From NCBI RefSeq assembly GCF_900115225.1, contig NZ_FOVR01000005.1:220618-284617 (forward strand): a DNA stretch of 64,000 nucleotides. The letters are read 5' to 3'. A model generated the notes under the pieces. It saw only the letters and a program-made list of their open reading frames with translations. It was not told where the DNA came from and did no database searches. The translations under genes were made by a program, and so were the position numbers. This document shows, piece by piece, positions 18,433 to 28,875 of this stretch. The stretch comes from Cohaesibacter marisflavi (GTDB lineage Bacteria > Pseudomonadota > Alphaproteobacteria > Rhizobiales > Cohaesibacteraceae). Positions within the stretch are counted from its first letter, which is position 1. Each line of letters opens with the position of its first letter.

Positions 18433-18897
18433 ATGAACATTAAATCCTCAAGCTGGCTAACCTATGGGCTTTTTCTCCTGATTTCTGTTGGGGGAGGGCT
18501 GTTGATCGGTGCCAATAACATTCCCGGTCCGTGGTATCAGGGGCTTGTCAAGCCGCCCTTCACGCCGCCCAACTGGTTGTTCGCTCCCGCCTGGACATTC
18601 CTCTATATTCTCATCGGCATCGTCGGCGCGCGGATCTATCAATCGGCATTTTCAAAAGATCTGCTCCCCATGTGGCTAGTTCAGATGGGGCTTAACTTCG
18701 CCTGGAGCCCGGTCTTCTTCACTCTGAAGAACCTGCCCGGATCTGTTGCCATTATCACGCTTCTGCTTGTTATCATCATCAGCTTCATCGTGAGGACCAG
18801 AAAGCGCGATCCGCTGGCCGCTCTTCTCTTCGTGCCCTATCTGCTCTGGGTCGGCTATGCGAGCTATCTGAACCTGTCTATTTGGCTGCTGAATTGA
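18433..18897 (+). CDS. tspO: TspO/MBR family tryptophan-rich sensory protein
   Basis: 154 residues with five hydrophobic helices. Signature residues include IPGPWYQGLVKPPFTPPNW, FAPAWTFLYILIG, NFAWSPVFFTL and the late PYLLWVGYASYLNLSIWLLN. TspO binds porphyrins and modulates tetrapyrrole or stress responses at the membrane. ATG at 18433 follows CAGGAC. The frame is open upstream to 18346, without a ribosome site. Confidence 0.93.
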   Translation: MNIKSSSWLTYGLFLLISVGGGLLIGANNIPGPWYQGLVKPPFTPPNWLFAPAWTFLYILIGIVGARIYQSAFSKDLLPMWLVQMGLNFAWSPVFFTLKNLPGSVAIITLLLVIIISFIVRTRKRDPLAALLFVPYLLWVGYASYLNLSIWLLN

Positions 18898-19206
18898 TTC
18901 CGCAGCCAACCGATGGCCTCAGCGCTGGCTTTTACCGGATAACGGGCAGATTCTTTGATCTTGCCTCTTGATTCCCTTCCCGCGCATCGCTATAACCCGC
19001 CAATCTGTAGGCAACCAGCATGTCTCCTTAGGGTGGATGCTGGTCTGACTGCAAGGTAAGTGACTCGCCCGGCTGATTTTAGGGCTGCCGTGGGGAGTTT
19101 GAAATGCTCAATCCGGGATGGTTGGATCCAGTGCCTTCATGGCGAGGAACACCCTCTTAGAGCTTTGTCAAAAACAACAATCCGCCAAGGATTTCAGGAG
19201 AGCAAA
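18898..19206 (+). promoter_or_regulatory. Leader of the rpmI-rplT operon
   Basis: About 310 bp without a gene. It contains an inverted repeat (ACCAGCAT at 19014-19021 with ATGCTGGT at 19037-19044) and a long GC-rich tract before the AGGAG of rpmI. Ribosomal protein L20 represses its own operon in several bacteria through leader structures. Whether this leader does so is an inference. Confidence 0.4.
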
Positions 19207-19404
19207 ATGCCCAAGCTGAAAACAAAATCCGGTGCCAAGAAGCGCTTCAAGGTTACCGGTACTGGCAAGATCGTATCCGCACAGGCTGGCAAACAGCATG
19301 GTATGATCAAACGCACCACCAAATTCATCCGCAAAGCACGTGGCACCACCACTCTGGCTGAGCAGGATGCGAAAATCGTCAAGCAGTTTCTGCCTTACAA
19401 GTAA
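19207..19404 (+). CDS. rpmI: 50S ribosomal protein L35
   Basis: 65-residue basic protein of the large subunit, [20 protein letters not shown] through KQFLPYK. AGGAG precedes the ATG. The long upstream extension of the frame is not the gene. It is followed after 46 bp by rplT. Confidence 0.97.
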   Translation: MPKLKTKSGAKKRFKVTGTGKIVSAQAGKQHGMIKRTTKFIRKARGTTTLAEQDAKIVKQFLPYK

Positions 19405-19450
19405 GCGCCAAGCAGCTTGAATACAGCATTCTGGTTTAGGAGATAGAATA

Positions 19451-19810
19451 ATGGCACGTGTAAAACGCGGTGTAACGGCTCATTCCCGTCACAAAAAGAC
19501 CCTCAAGGCAGCCAAAGGTTATTATGGCGCCCGTCGTTCAACCATTCGCATTGCAAAACAGGCAGTTGAAAAAGCTGGTCAGTACGCTTATCGCGACCGT
19601 AAGACCAAAAAACGCAACTTCCGCGCTCTGTGGATCCAGCGTATCAACGCTGCTGTTCGCGAACAGGGTCTGACCTATGGACGATTTATCGACGGCCTCA
19701 ACAAGGCTGGCATCGAAATCGACCGTAAGGTCCTCTCGGATATGGCAATTCATCAGCCAGAGGCTTTCGCAAGCCTGGTTGAAAAAGCCAAATCTGCTGC
19801 TGCCGCCTAA
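19451..19810 (+). CDS. rplT: 50S ribosomal protein L20
   Basis: 119 residues, [20 protein letters not shown]. The signatures [17 protein letters not shown] and [20 protein letters not shown] are intact. It binds 23S rRNA early in assembly. Co-transcribed with rpmI; AGGAG lies before the start. Confidence 0.98.
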   Translation: MARVKRGVTAHSRHKKTLKAAKGYYGARRSTIRIAKQAVEKAGQYAYRDRKTKKRNFRALWIQRINAAVREQGLTYGRFIDGLNKAGIEIDRKVLSDMAIHQPEAFASLVEKAKSAAAA

Positions 19811-19931
19811 GGCGCATTCCGGTTGAAAAGCATCGCTTTTTGAAGGAATTCGTGTTGAGGCCGAAATTCAGGCAATCCCGACAAGGGTTTGCAACGATTT
19901 CGTATCGGCGCACGAACTAGTTTTACGGTTT

Positions 19932-19967
19932 AAAAACCCGCGTCGAGTGATCGAGGCGGGTTTTTAT
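19932..19967 (+). terminator. Terminator after rplT
   Basis: A hairpin with AAAAACCCGC paired to the GCGGGTTTTT region, around a TCGA-gtga-TCGA tip. It closes the ribosomal operon; pheS starts 147 bp later. Confidence 0.88.
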
Positions 19968-20113
19968 TTGTCTTCAAGGAGATTGACGGGATTAAGTGAG
20001 GAAAAGACCCTTTATTGTCCATGCCAATCTGTTAAAACGCATACAGCAAAGTCTCGTAGGGCACGAAGCCCGGCCAGACCGGTCCATACGGAATGGCCCA
20101 AAACGGAATGATT

Positions 20114-21196
20114 ATGTCGGAACTCAAATCACTCGAGCAGGAGATCACCGCCGCTATTGAAGCGGCAACTGATGAGCCTGCACTGGAAGAAGTCCGCGTC
20201 TCGGCTCTTGGCAAAAAGGGCAAGATCTCGGAGCTGATGAAAACACTGGGCAAGATGAGCCCGGAAGAACGCAAGGAAATGGGTCCGGCGCTGAACGGCC
20301 TCAAGGGGCGCGTTGGTGACGCGATTGCAGCGCGCAAGGAGATCCTCAAGGATCAGGCGCTTAACGAACGCCTCAAGAGCGAAACCGTTGATGTGACCCT
20401 GCCCACCCGCATGGGATCGCCATTCGAAGGCCGCGTTCACCCGATTGCGCAGGTAACCGACGAACTGACTGCAATCTTCGCCGATATGGGCTTTGCTGTT
20501 GCGGAAGGGCCGGACATCGAAGAAGATTTCTACAACTTCACCGCGCTCAACTTCCCGCCTGATCATCCGGCCCGTCTGGAGCATGATACCTTCTTCCTGC
20601 CTGTCGACGCCGAAGGCAACCAGAAGGTTCTGCGCACCCACACCTCTCCGGTTCAGATCCGCACGATGACCAGTCAGGAACCGCCGATCCGCGTGATCTG
20701 CCCGGGCCGCACCTATCGTTGCGACAGTGACCAGACCCACACCCCGATGTTCCATCAGGTGGAAGGCCTCGTCATTGAGGAGGGCATCCATATGGGGCAC
20801 CTCAAATGGACTCTGGAAGAATTCTGCAAGGCCTTCTTTGAGGTGGACAGCGTCAAGATGCGCTTCCGCGCTTCGCACTTCCCCTTCACCGAGCCATCCA
20901 TGGAAGTGGATATTGGCTGTCAGCGCGTGGGCAACGAACTGCGCATCGGCGAGGGCGACGACTGGCTCGAAATTCTCGGCTGTGGCATGGTGCATCCGAA
21001 TGTGCTGCGCAACTGTGATCTTGATCCGGACCGCTACACCGGCTTCGCCTTCGGTATGGGCATCGATCGCATCGCCATGCTGAAATATGGCATGCCTGAT
21101 CTGCGGGCCTTCTTCAATGGTGACAAGCGCTGGCTCGATCATTACGGTTTCCGTCCCCTTGACATTCCTTCTCTGGTAGGAGGGCTCTCCTCATGA
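20114..21196 (+). CDS. pheS: Phenylalanyl-tRNA synthetase alpha subunit
   Basis: About 360 residues. N-terminal coiled coil ([18 protein letters not shown]), then the class-II catalytic core with [18 protein letters not shown], the TSPVQIRTM motif, [12 protein letters not shown], the MFHQVEGL motif, [12 protein letters not shown] and final [17 protein letters not shown]. It forms the alpha2beta2 enzyme that charges tRNA-Phe. Start could also be 20108 or 20093 (all in frame); 20114 has the best match to the family. The last 4 bases overlap the pheT start (ATGA), giving coupled translation. Confidence 0.97.
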   Translation: MSELKSLEQEITAAIEAATDEPALEEVRVSALGKKGKISELMKTLGKMSPEERKEMGPALNGLKGRVGDAIAARKEILKDQALNERLKSETVDVTLPTRMGSPFEGRVHPIAQVTDELTAIFADMGFAVAEGPDIEEDFYNFTALNFPPDHPARLEHDTFFLPVDAEGNQKVLRTHTSPVQIRTMTSQEPPIRVICPGRTYRCDSDQTHTPMFHQVEGLVIEEGIHMGHLKWTLEEFCKAFFEVDSVKMRFRASHFPFTEPSMEVDIGCQRVGNELRIGEGDDWLEILGCGMVHPNVLRNCDLDPDRYTGFAFGMGIDRIAMLKYGMPDLRAFFNGDKRWLDHYGFRPLDIPSLVGGLSS

Positions 21197-23613
21197 AATT
21201 CACACTCTCCTGGTTGAAGGATTATCTCGAGACTGACGCGTCTCTGGAAGAAATTCTCGACAAGCTCACCATCATCGGCCTTGAGGTCGAGGAAGTCATC
21301 GACAAGGCCGCAGATCTGAAGGATTTCACGGTTGCCTATGTCGAGGAAGCCGAGCAGCATCCTGATGCAGACCGCCTGCGTGTCTGCAAGGTCAACACCG
21401 GTAAGGAAGTGCTTCAGATCGTCTGTGGTGCGCCTAATGCCCGCGCTGGCATCAAGGTCGTACTGGCTCAGAACGGCTCTGTCATTCCGGCCAACGGCAT
21501 GAAATTGAAGCCGACCGTCATCCGTGGGGTCGAATCCAACGGTATGATGTGTTCCGAGCGCGAAATGGGCATGTCCGACGAGCATAATGGCATCATCGAG
21601 CTGCCGGAAGATGCGCCGATCGGCGAACCTTTCGCTCCGGTTCTCGGCCTTGATGATCCTGTTATCGACATTGCCATCACGCCAAACCGTGGTGACGCGC
21701 TTGGTGTTTATGGTGTGGCCCGCGATCTTGCCGGTGCCGGCATCGGGACGCTCAAGGAGCATCATCCCAAGGACGTGGCTGGCAGCTTCGATAGCCCGAT
21801 CAATGTGACGCTGAAAGAAGAAGGCGACAATCCGATTTGTCCGGTCTTCACCGGCGTTTACATCAAGGGTGTCAAGAATGGCCCGAGCCCGGAATGGCTG
21901 CAGCGTCGCCTGCTGGCCATCGGCCTTCGGCCTATCAACGCGCTGGTCGACATCACCAACTATATTTCCTACGATCGTGGTCGCCCGCTGCATGTCTATG
22001 ATGCAGACAAGGTGGCAGGTGACATCCATGTGCGCCTTGGCAAGCCGGGCGAAAAGATGGTTGCCCTCGATGGCAAGGAATATGAAATCGAAGCTGGCGA
22101 AGATATCTGCGTAATCGCTGACGACAATGGTCCTGTCGGCTTTGGTGGTATCATGGGCGGAGAAGGCACCGGGTCCCAGCCGGAAACCACCAACGTCTTC
22201 GTGGAATGCGCATGGTTTGATCCGATCAAGACGGCGCGTGCCGGTCGCGCGCTGGGCATCCAGTCCGACGCACGTTATCGCTTCGAGCGCACCTGCGATC
22301 CGGCCTTCGTCATTCCCGGTGGCCATCTGGCTGCCCAGATGGTGATGGATCTGTGTGGCGGTGAACCTTCGAAAATGGTTGTTGCTGGTGAAGCGCCTGT
22401 TGAGGACAAGATCATCGACTTCCCGCTTTCCGAGGTGAAACGTCTGGCTGGCCTTGATGTGCCTGAGCTGGAAATCAAGACCGTGCTCAAGCGTCTTGGC
22501 TTCTGGGTATCTGGTGCCAGCGATCATGTGAAAGTTGCTGTGCCAACCTTCCGTCCTGACGTGCATGGCAAGGCGGACATCGTGGAAGAAGTGGCCCGCA
22601 TCGTTGGCGTGGACCGCGTACCGAACGCTGCGCTGCCGCGCCTTAACGCAGTCACCCAGCCACCTTTGACCGAACGCCAGAAACGCATTCGCAATGCCCG
22701 CCGTCAGCTTGCTGCCCGTGGCATGGTGGAAGCGGTCACCTGGTCTTTCGTGGACAAGAAACTGGCTGAAATGTTCGGTGGTGGCAAACCGGAATTGGCG
22801 CTGACCAATCCGATTTCTGCTGAGCTTTCCGACATGCGTCCAAGTCTGCTGCCCGGCCTGTTGCTGGCTGCGCAGCGCAACGTGGACCGTGGCTTTGATG
22901 ATTTGGCCATGTTCGAGGTTGGCCAGATCTTCCTTGGCGACAAGCCTGATGAACAGTTCACCCATGCCACCGGCATTCGCCGTGGTGCGGTCCAGATTGT
23001 CGGCAATGGCCGTCATTGGCGCGATCCGGCCAAGGCTGCTGACGTCTTTGACGTACGGGCAGACGCTCTGGCCGTTCTGGAAGCGATGGGTATGGACAGC
23101 TCCAAGCTGCAGATCGTGGCAGGTGGTCCGGACTGGTACCATCCGGGACGCTCCGGCAAGATCCAGCTTGGCCCGAAAGTGGTTCTCGGCACCTTTGGTG
23201 AATTGCATCCGAAGGTTCTCGATGAATTGAAGGTGGATGGCCCTGTCTGTGCCTTCGAAATCACCATCGAAGCTGCTCCGGAACCCAAGAAGAAGGCAGC
23301 CAAGTCCCGTGCGGCTCTACAGCTTTCCGACCTGCAACCACTCAGCCGCGACTTTGCCTTTGTCGTGGCCCATGAAGTGACCGCAGCAACGGTTCTCAAG
23401 GCCGCCGCCAGCGCCGACAAGAAGCTGATCACCGACGTTAATCTGTTCGACGTCTATGAAGGGGAACATATGGAGCCGGGCAAGAAGTCCGTTGCCTTCG
23501 AAGTGACCCTGCAGCCGAAAGACAAGACGCTGACAGATGAAGATCTCGAAGCGATCTCCAAGAAGATCGTCGCAGCTGTTGCCAAGGCAACCGGCGGCGA
23601 ACTGCGCGGCTGA
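21193..23613 (+). CDS. pheT: Phenylalanyl-tRNA synthetase beta subunit
   Basis: 806 residues, the full family length. The first 200 residues hold the tRNA-binding (OB) domain ([18 protein letters not shown] and [13 protein letters not shown]). B3/B4 editing domain follows ([16 protein letters not shown]), then the B5 domain and the catalytic-like core. The final ferredoxin-like anticodon-binding domain includes [12 protein letters not shown]. It partners PheS; the ATGA overlap supports equal synthesis. Confidence 0.97.
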   Translation: MKFTLSWLKDYLETDASLEEILDKLTIIGLEVEEVIDKAADLKDFTVAYVEEAEQHPDADRLRVCKVNTGKEVLQIVCGAPNARAGIKVVLAQNGSVIPANGMKLKPTVIRGVESNGMMCSEREMGMSDEHNGIIELPEDAPIGEPFAPVLGLDDPVIDIAITPNRGDALGVYGVARDLAGAGIGTLKEHHPKDVAGSFDSPINVTLKEEGDNPICPVFTGVYIKGVKNGPSPEWLQRRLLAIGLRPINALVDITNYISYDRGRPLHVYDADKVAGDIHVRLGKPGEKMVALDGKEYEIEAGEDICVIADDNGPVGFGGIMGGEGTGSQPETTNVFVECAWFDPIKTARAGRALGIQSDARYRFERTCDPAFVIPGGHLAAQMVMDLCGGEPSKMVVAGEAPVEDKIIDFPLSEVKRLAGLDVPELEIKTVLKRLGFWVSGASDHVKVAVPTFRPDVHGKADIVEEVARIVGVDRVPNAALPRLNAVTQPPLTERQKRIRNARRQLAARGMVEAVTWSFVDKKLAEMFGGGKPELALTNPISAELSDMRPSLLPGLLLAAQRNVDRGFDDLAMFEVGQIFLGDKPDEQFTHATGIRRGAVQIVGNGRHWRDPAKAADVFDVRADALAVLEAMGMDSSKLQIVAGGPDWYHPGRSGKIQLGPKVVLGTFGELHPKVLDELKVDGPVCAFEITIEAAPEPKKKAAKSRAALQLSDLQPLSRDFAFVVAHEVTAATVLKAAASADKKLITDVNLFDVYEGEHMEPGKKSVAFEVTLQPKDKTLTDEDLEAISKKIVAAVAKATGGELRG

Positions 23614-23633
23614 TCTAACGAAAGCATCCATAA

Positions 23634-23666
23634 TCCCGCGACTCTTGAGGGCCGCGGGACTTCCTT
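23634..23666 (+). terminator. Terminator after pheT
   Basis: TCCCGCG at 23634-23640 pairs with CGCGGGA at 23653-23659, followed by a T/C-rich tail. Confidence 0.6.
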
Positions 23667-23695
23667 TGTCTGGCTTCTGAGGGGGAGAGAGAGCC

Positions 23696-24088
23696 ATGCA
23701 TGACATTGTTGATTCCTATGCCATGGGTGATTCGCCCGAACTGGCCGATGAATTGTTGGCTCTGGTTCTTGAGGGCAAGAAAACCGCGTCTTGCGACTCA
23801 CTGCAATTGATGCAAAAGGACAATATTCCCATGCCCAGGGTGGGAGACAAATATCTCCTGCTCGATGGGCGCCAGAAGCCCGCTGCGGTGATTGAAACCG
23901 TTGATGTTACGATCCGCCGCTTTGATGAGGTCGATGAAGCCTTTGCGCGTGCAGAAGGAGAGGGTGATCTCTCCTACGAATATTGGCGCCAGGGCCATAA
24001 GGAATATTTCACCCGCAATGGCGGCTTTTCCGAAGACATGAAACTGGTATGCGAACGCTTCCGCCTGTGTGAAGTACTGGATCGATAG
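23696..24088 (+). CDS. ASCH-domain protein
   Basis: 130 residues. LALVLEGKKTASCDSL, PRVGDKYLLLDG, the AVIETVDVTIRRFDEV strand and EYWRQGHKEYFTRNG are typical of the ASCH (PUA-like) fold, proposed to bind RNA or modified nucleotides. GGGGGAGAGAGAG precedes the ATG. It stands alone between pheT and a nucleotidyltransferase-like gene on the same strand. Confidence 0.85.
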   Translation: MHDIVDSYAMGDSPELADELLALVLEGKKTASCDSLQLMQKDNIPMPRVGDKYLLLDGRQKPAAVIETVDVTIRRFDEVDEAFARAEGEGDLSYEYWRQGHKEYFTRNGGFSEDMKLVCERFRLCEVLDR

Positions 24089-24224
24089 CCAGTACCGACC
24101 AGCCGAACGCCGAGCGAATGACCGTCAAGCGGGCAAATATGTTCATATCTGCTTCTCTTCTTTGCCAAATGCCTGAGAATCGAAGACCTTGGTCTTCTCT
24201 CTGGATGACACGATGGGGTGAAGC

Positions 24225-24887
24225 ATGGATAGTCCGTTTGTGGTGCGCAAAGACAACGAGTCTGAAGCGTTGAATGAAGAGCAGAGACAGGCTTTGCTTG
24301 TGCGCTTCATCCGCGAAGACAGCCAACTGATGGACGTCCTTGAGGGGCTCCGCGCGCTGGATCTGCCAGATTGGCGGTTGGTCTCGGGCGCTCTCTATCA
24401 AACAGTGTGGAATCGCCTCACAGGCCGACCACAGGGCCATGGTATCAAAGACTATGACGTCGCCTATTTTGATCTCTCGGACCGCTCCTGGGACGCTGAG
24501 GACGCTGTTATCAAACGGGTGGACGAGGCCTTGCCCGCGTGGAAAGGGCGCATTGAGGTGCGCAATCAGGCGCGGGTGCATCTGTGGTATCGTGAGAAAT
24601 TTGGCGGGGCCTATCCCGAGCTGACGGGCACGGATGAAAGCCTTGAGAACTACATGTGCACCACCCATGCCGTCGCCGTTCGGCTCGAGGCGGATGACAC
24701 CCTCTCCGTAGCCGCTCCCTTCGGTCTGGCGGACATCTTTGCTCTGACCATCCGTCCCTGCCACAAGCTGGAAAGCAACAGGACGCACTATGCTAAAAAG
24801 GCGAGACGCATGTCACGCCTTTGGCCTGAATTGAAAATCCTGCATTGGGAAACTGGCGAACCGGTGCGCCCAGAACTGCTTGATTGA
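24225..24887 (+). CDS. Nucleotidyltransferase family protein (NTP_transf_6-like)
   Basis: 220 residues. LVSGALYQTVWNRLTGRPQ followed by IKDYDVAYFDLSDRSWDAED gives the GS-like and D-x-D metal-binding pattern of the COG3575/PF06042 family, seen also in GRVHLWYREKFGG-like acceptor motifs (here RVHLWYREKFGGAYP). The family is widespread and its substrate is unknown. It faces the feo operon end-on. A small hairpin (24182-24197) lies upstream. Confidence 0.82.
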   Translation: MDSPFVVRKDNESEALNEEQRQALLVRFIREDSQLMDVLEGLRALDLPDWRLVSGALYQTVWNRLTGRPQGHGIKDYDVAYFDLSDRSWDAEDAVIKRVDEALPAWKGRIEVRNQARVHLWYREKFGGAYPELTGTDESLENYMCTTHAVAVRLEADDTLSVAAPFGLADIFALTIRPCHKLESNRTHYAKKARRMSRLWPELKILHWETGEPVRPELLD

Positions 24888-24918
24888 AGGCCCTCGGGCC
24901 TTCGGCCGTGCGGCGGGC

Positions 24919-25155
24919 CTAGTGCCGCTGCATCGTTTCCCACATCTGGCTGGAGCATTTGCTGATGGAGCAATTGCAGCAGCTGCTGCCGCATGGGGAG
25001 GTTTCCGCAGGAAGGGCACGCACCCTTCCTCTGGCTTCAAGCATTTGCAACATGCCTTCAACAGCCTCCGGCGCCACGCCAAAATGGGTGGCAATGTCGG
25101 AGGTGTTGGCTCTTCCCCGCTCCCGGAGATAGCGATTGACGTCTGACAGAATCAT
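24919..25155 (-). CDS. feoC: FeoC-like winged-helix protein
   Basis: 78 residues: MILSDVNRYLRERGRANTSD then IATHFGVAPEAVEGMLQMLE (winged helix) and a cysteine cluster CGSSCCNCSISKC, which in FeoC proteins can hold an Fe-S cluster. It controls or stabilises FeoB. Its ATG overlaps the feoB stop (ATGA, 25152-25155), and a good AAGGAG site lies within the end of feoB. Confidence 0.88.
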   Translation of the reverse strand: MILSDVNRYLRERGRANTSDIATHFGVAPEAVEGMLQMLEARGRVRALPAETSPCGSSCCNCSISKCSSQMWETMQRH

Positions 25156-27488
25156 AGCGAACTCCTTGCCAGTTTGCCGGGGCCTTGCGGAGTGTTGCGG
25201 CTGATAATATGCAACACGGCAACGACGACTGCGACGACTGCGACCATTGAAATCATCCAGATGACGGAACTTTGCGGGTGGCGCGCGATGGTGCCCGCCT
25301 GATAGGCGAAGACGCTGGTGCAATAGCCCAGCATGGTCGTCCAGCCGATGCCGAACAGGGTCCATGTGCGTCCGACTTCACGAAACAGGGCTCCGACGGC
25401 TGCCACGCATGGAACATACAGCAGGATCAGGAGCAGATAGGCAAAGGCTCCCACCTTGCCGTCAAAGCGTGTGATCATTGCTGCAAATGTGCTGTTGTCG
25501 ACTTCTAGCTCGGCCGCAGCGCTGTCCAGCGTGGAAACATCGCCAACGCTCATGCCTAGCGGATCTTCAAAGGCATTCGTCATATCAATAAGATTAGCTG
25601 GAATGGTTGCGAAAGCTTCTGCAATGCCGCCAAAGAAATCGAACTCTTCCTCTTCCTCTGCTGCGAGCTCTGCGTTGGTGGCGTCAATCTGGCTGTACAG
25701 CGAGTTGAGCGTGCCCACAACGGCTTCCTTGGCAAACACACCGGTAAAGAGGCCGACGGTGGCGGGCCAGTTGGCTTCGGTAATCCCCAGAGGCTCAACA
25801 ACAGGGGTTAGCGACTTGCCGATATTGGCCAATACGGAGTGTTCGCTGTCATCATGACCAAAGCTGCCGTCCGTGCCCATGGAATTGAGAATGCTGAGCA
25901 CGAAGACCACGGCGACGATGACCTTGCCTGCGCCAAGGATGAATTGTTTCACCCTGTCCCATGTGCGGATCAGCGCTGAAGACAGGCTCGGCAGCTGATA
26001 AGGGGGCAACTCCATCAGGAATGGCAGCGCCTTGCCGCCAAAGACGGCTTTCTTGAGCACCAACCCGGTGAAGACCGCAAAGAGAATACCGATGATGTAC
26101 AGCAGGAAGACAAGATTCTGACCACCGGTCGGGAAGAAGGCCGCAGCGAACAGGGCATAGACCGGCAAGCGGGCGCCGCAGGACATGAAGGGAGCCATCA
26201 GCGCCGTGACGATACGGTCGCGCGGATTATCCAGCGTGCGCGATGCCATGATAGCCGGTACGTTGCAGCCGAAACCGAGAAGCATCGGCACGAAGCTTTT
26301 TCCCGGTAGACCTACAGAAATCATTGCGCGGTCAACCACAAAGGCCGCGCGCGCCATATAGCCGCTTTCTTCAAGAAAGGTGAGGAACAGAAACAGGAAG
26401 GCCACGACGGGCACAAAGGTGGCAACCGTCTGGATACCTACGCCAATCCCGTTTGGCAAAAGGGCAATGAGCCATTCCGGCATTCCCATGCTGGCCATCC
26501 AGTGCGCCGGACCATCAACAATCACCGTGCCCGCCAGAATATCGAAAAAGTCGATGAAGGCGCTTGCCAGGTTGATGGTCAACAGGAACATGACATACAT
26601 AATCAGCAGAAAGATCGGAATGCCCAGAATACGGCTAAGGGCGATGCTGTCGATGCGTTCAGTCCAGGTGCGAGGCACCTGACGGATATGGCGGATGGCG
26701 TCCTGGGCCAGCATATTGGCAAAGCCATAGCGGCCATCCGCGATCAGCAGGTCTGCATCTTCATCATTCTGCTCCTGAATCTGGTGCAGTTCATGATCCA
26801 GAAGGGTTCTGGCTCCCGGATCGAGAAAGGACAGAGCCTTGCCATCACCGCCGAGCGATTTGACGGCCAGCCAGCGGGGATGCACGCTATTGATTCTGGC
26901 CAGATCGGAAAACTTTCTTTCAAGGCGTTCCAGAACCACTTCAAGCTCCGGATCATACTCGATGGCGACATCGCTGATGGCTTTTGCTTTTGCAGCCTGT
27001 TCGACCAGATCCTTGAGGCGCCCCTGATTCACGCGATCCTTGCGATCAACCGCAATGACCGGAACCTTGAGCCGCTTGGAGAGAGTGTCCGCATCAATCT
27101 CGATGCCTTCCTTGCGCGCGAGGCCTGTTTTGGTCAAGGCGACGATCATCGGCACGCGCATGTCGAGCAATTGGGAGGTCAGGAAGAGGTTGCGTTCCAG
27201 ATTGGCTGCATCAACGATATTGACGACAAGGTCGGCTTCGCCATCCAGAATATAGTCTCGGGCGATGGCCTCATCCAGACCGCTTGAATAGGTGGTATCA
27301 AGTGAGTAGGTGCCGGGCAAATCGACAATGGCGACTTCCTGACCATTGTGGGTGTAATGCCCTTCTTTCCGGTCAATCGTAACACCGGGCCAGTTGCCCA
27401 CACGTTGGCGTGCGCCCGTCAGGGCGTTGAAGAGAGTGGTCTTGCCGCAGTTAGGATTTCCTGCAAAAGCGATCCGGATATCTGTCAT
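25152..27488 (-). CDS. feoB: Ferrous iron transporter FeoB
   Basis: 778 residues. N-terminal G domain with P-loop GNPNCGKTTLFNAL, VGNWPGVTIDRKEG switch and DLPGTYSL (G3), then a helical regulatory domain and a C-terminal transport domain with two Gate motifs (FLEESGYMARAAFVVDR, LLGFGCNVPAIMASRTL). It imports Fe(II) into the cytoplasm. The G4 motif, usually NxxD for guanine recognition, reads TKTG here (VALTKTGLARKEG), so nucleotide specificity may be altered. Second gene of feoA-feoB-feoC, 93 bp after feoA. Confidence 0.95.
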   Translation of the reverse strand: MTDIRIAFAGNPNCGKTTLFNALTGARQRVGNWPGVTIDRKEGHYTHNGQEVAIVDLPGTYSLDTTYSSGLDEAIARDYILDGEADLVVNIVDAANLERNLFLTSQLLDMRVPMIVALTKTGLARKEGIEIDADTLSKRLKVPVIAVDRKDRVNQGRLKDLVEQAAKAKAISDVAIEYDPELEVVLERLERKFSDLARINSVHPRWLAVKSLGGDGKALSFLDPGARTLLDHELHQIQEQNDEDADLLIADGRYGFANMLAQDAIRHIRQVPRTWTERIDSIALSRILGIPIFLLIMYVMFLLTINLASAFIDFFDILAGTVIVDGPAHWMASMGMPEWLIALLPNGIGVGIQTVATFVPVVAFLFLFLTFLEESGYMARAAFVVDRAMISVGLPGKSFVPMLLGFGCNVPAIMASRTLDNPRDRIVTALMAPFMSCGARLPVYALFAAAFFPTGGQNLVFLLYIIGILFAVFTGLVLKKAVFGGKALPFLMELPPYQLPSLSSALIRTWDRVKQFILGAGKVIVAVVFVLSILNSMGTDGSFGHDDSEHSVLANIGKSLTPVVEPLGITEANWPATVGLFTGVFAKEAVVGTLNSLYSQIDATNAELAAEEEEEFDFFGGIAEAFATIPANLIDMTNAFEDPLGMSVGDVSTLDSAAAELEVDNSTFAAMITRFDGKVGAFAYLLLILLYVPCVAAVGALFREVGRTWTLFGIGWTTMLGYCTSVFAYQAGTIARHPQSSVIWMISMVAVVAVVVAVLHIISRNTPQGPGKLARSSL

Positions 27489-27581
27489 AAGCGGTCTCTT
27501 GAATATAAAGGCATCGTTCGCTGTCCGATGGAGGACAACGTTGGAAAGCGAACACGTTTTTAAGAAATGGAGGACTTGGGT

Positions 27582-27821
27582 CTAGCGGTCGTCGGTCTCG
27601 ATCTGGACACCGATGGTGTCAGATTTGCGCAAGGACAGAGCACTGCCGCGCACTTTGATTTCGATTGGATCACCAAGAGGTGCAATGCGCATAACCGTGA
27701 ATTCGGCTCCACGGGTCAGGCCCATGGCCATCAATTGCTGTTTATACGCTCGGTTGGCTACATCCAGCTTGGCGATACGACCATGATCTCCGGTCGTGAG
27801 ATCATTAAGAGTAGCAATCAT
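27582..27821 (-). CDS. feoA: FeoA ferrous iron transport accessory protein
   Basis: 79-residue SH3-like protein. Motifs are RAYKQQLMAMGLTRGAEFTV and IAPLGDPIEIKVRGSALSLR, as in FeoA. It supports FeoB at the membrane's inner face. Start set at MIATLNDLTTGDHG (27821), since the longer frame to 27983 enters the promoter region. Confidence 0.93.
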   Translation of the reverse strand: MIATLNDLTTGDHGRIAKLDVANRAYKQQLMAMGLTRGAEFTVMRIAPLGDPIEIKVRGSALSLRKSDTIGVQIETDDR

Positions 27822-27893
27822 CGACTGACTCCATTTCTTCACTTGGATCGGACGTTCTGTCGGCTTCCCCGTACGGCAGATGTTCGAATTATT

Positions 27894-27912
27894 GAGAATG
27901 ACTTGCAAATTC
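27894..27912 (-). promoter_or_regulatory. Candidate Fur box in the feo promoter
   Basis: The 19 bases GAGAATGA-CTTGCAAATTC match 11 of 19 positions of the classical Fur box. They lie 73-91 bp before feoA and would cover the -10 area of a promoter whose TTGACA is at 27938-27933 (minus strand). Iron-dependent repression is expected for feo operons; this site is a prediction. Confidence 0.42.
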
Positions 27913-28075
27913 ATCCTGCTAATCAAGCTCAATGTCAATTGATATGCATCAAAAAAAGTAAAAAACTTGAAAAAAAGATACAAATTATTACTGAATCAAT
28001 TGATAACGACTATCGGGTTAAGTATATGAACTTATATTAGTTTTGATTTATTCTAAAGTAAGACAAAGCAATCAC

Positions 28076-28567
28076 TTATCCATGAACGAGTTCTTCAAGG
28101 TCGACTCCATGATATTGTTTGGTTTGGTCCAAAACAACATGACTAGCGATCTGCATCTTGCCGCCCACCTGCACAAGCAGGTCTTCGGTCACTGCGTGAT
28201 AGCGCTGGATGTCGGTGCAGACAAACCGCACCAGATAATCAAATGACCCGCTCATCTTGAGGCATTCGACAACATCGGGCAGTTCGGCAATGGCCTTTTC
28301 AAATGTCGAGAAAATCGAATGATCGTGATCGCGTATCGTGATCGTCGCAATCACGGTGACATGGCGGCACAGAGCCTCAAGATTGATCAGGCCGAGATAG
28401 CCACTGATCAGACCGATATCTTCCAGCCGCTTGACCCGCTGCAGACAGGGGCTGGGTGACAGTCCCACGATCTCCGACAGAGCCTTGTTTGTAATACGGG
28501 CGTTTTTCTGAAGCTCATCCAGAATATGCAGATCAATTCGATCGAGCTTGGAGCTTTTGCGCGGCAC
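28076..28567 (-). CDS. Lrp/AsnC-family regulator
   Basis: 163 residues from a GTG start at 28567 (AAGGATC upstream). HTH part KLDRIDLHILDELQKNARIT and LSEIVGLSPSPCLQRVKRLED; C-terminal RAM/AsnC ligand domain with ECLKMSGSFDYLVRFVC. It most likely senses an amino or keto acid. The TRAP binding protein is divergent across about 308 bp, making that gene a probable target. An ATG at 28615 would add 16 residues. Confidence 0.9.
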   Translation of the reverse strand: MPRKSSKLDRIDLHILDELQKNARITNKALSEIVGLSPSPCLQRVKRLEDIGLISGYLGLINLEALCRHVTVIATITIRDHDHSIFSTFEKAIAELPDVVECLKMSGSFDYLVRFVCTDIQRYHAVTEDLLVQVGGKMQIASHVVLDQTKQYHGVDLEELVHG

Positions 28568-28875
28568 GCTTTTTGATCCTTGTTTCAAATGGGAATACGA
28601 AACATTATTCCACAATAGCCTTACTAGTTACAGGAAATTGCGCGTTAATCAAACCAAGTCAGTGCGATATTGCGGCGCACATTATCGGGTAATCCACTCA
28701 TTTGTTCGAGATATAAACCAAAAGAGGATAACAAAAAAATACCTGTCCGGGCATTTGTATGAGGAAATGAAATGGTTGGCGCTGACCAGATCTTGCGCTC
28801 GCCTTTAGGTCGTGCAAGCATGCTTTACAAAATAACAATAGTTTCTCGTTCTTTTCACAGTCGGAGGATAATTTA
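28568..28875. promoter_or_regulatory. Divergent intergenic region (Lrp regulator / TRAP binding protein)
   Basis: About 308 bp, AT-rich, without a gene. It must hold both promoters and probably Lrp-type sites. I see no clear consensus. TCGGAGGATAAT at its right end is the ribosome site of the binding protein. Confidence 0.4.

Noticed and set aside
21142..23208. 688-codon minus-strand frame opposite pheT
   Set aside because: Shadow frame of pheT from high GC content at third positions; no domain visible.
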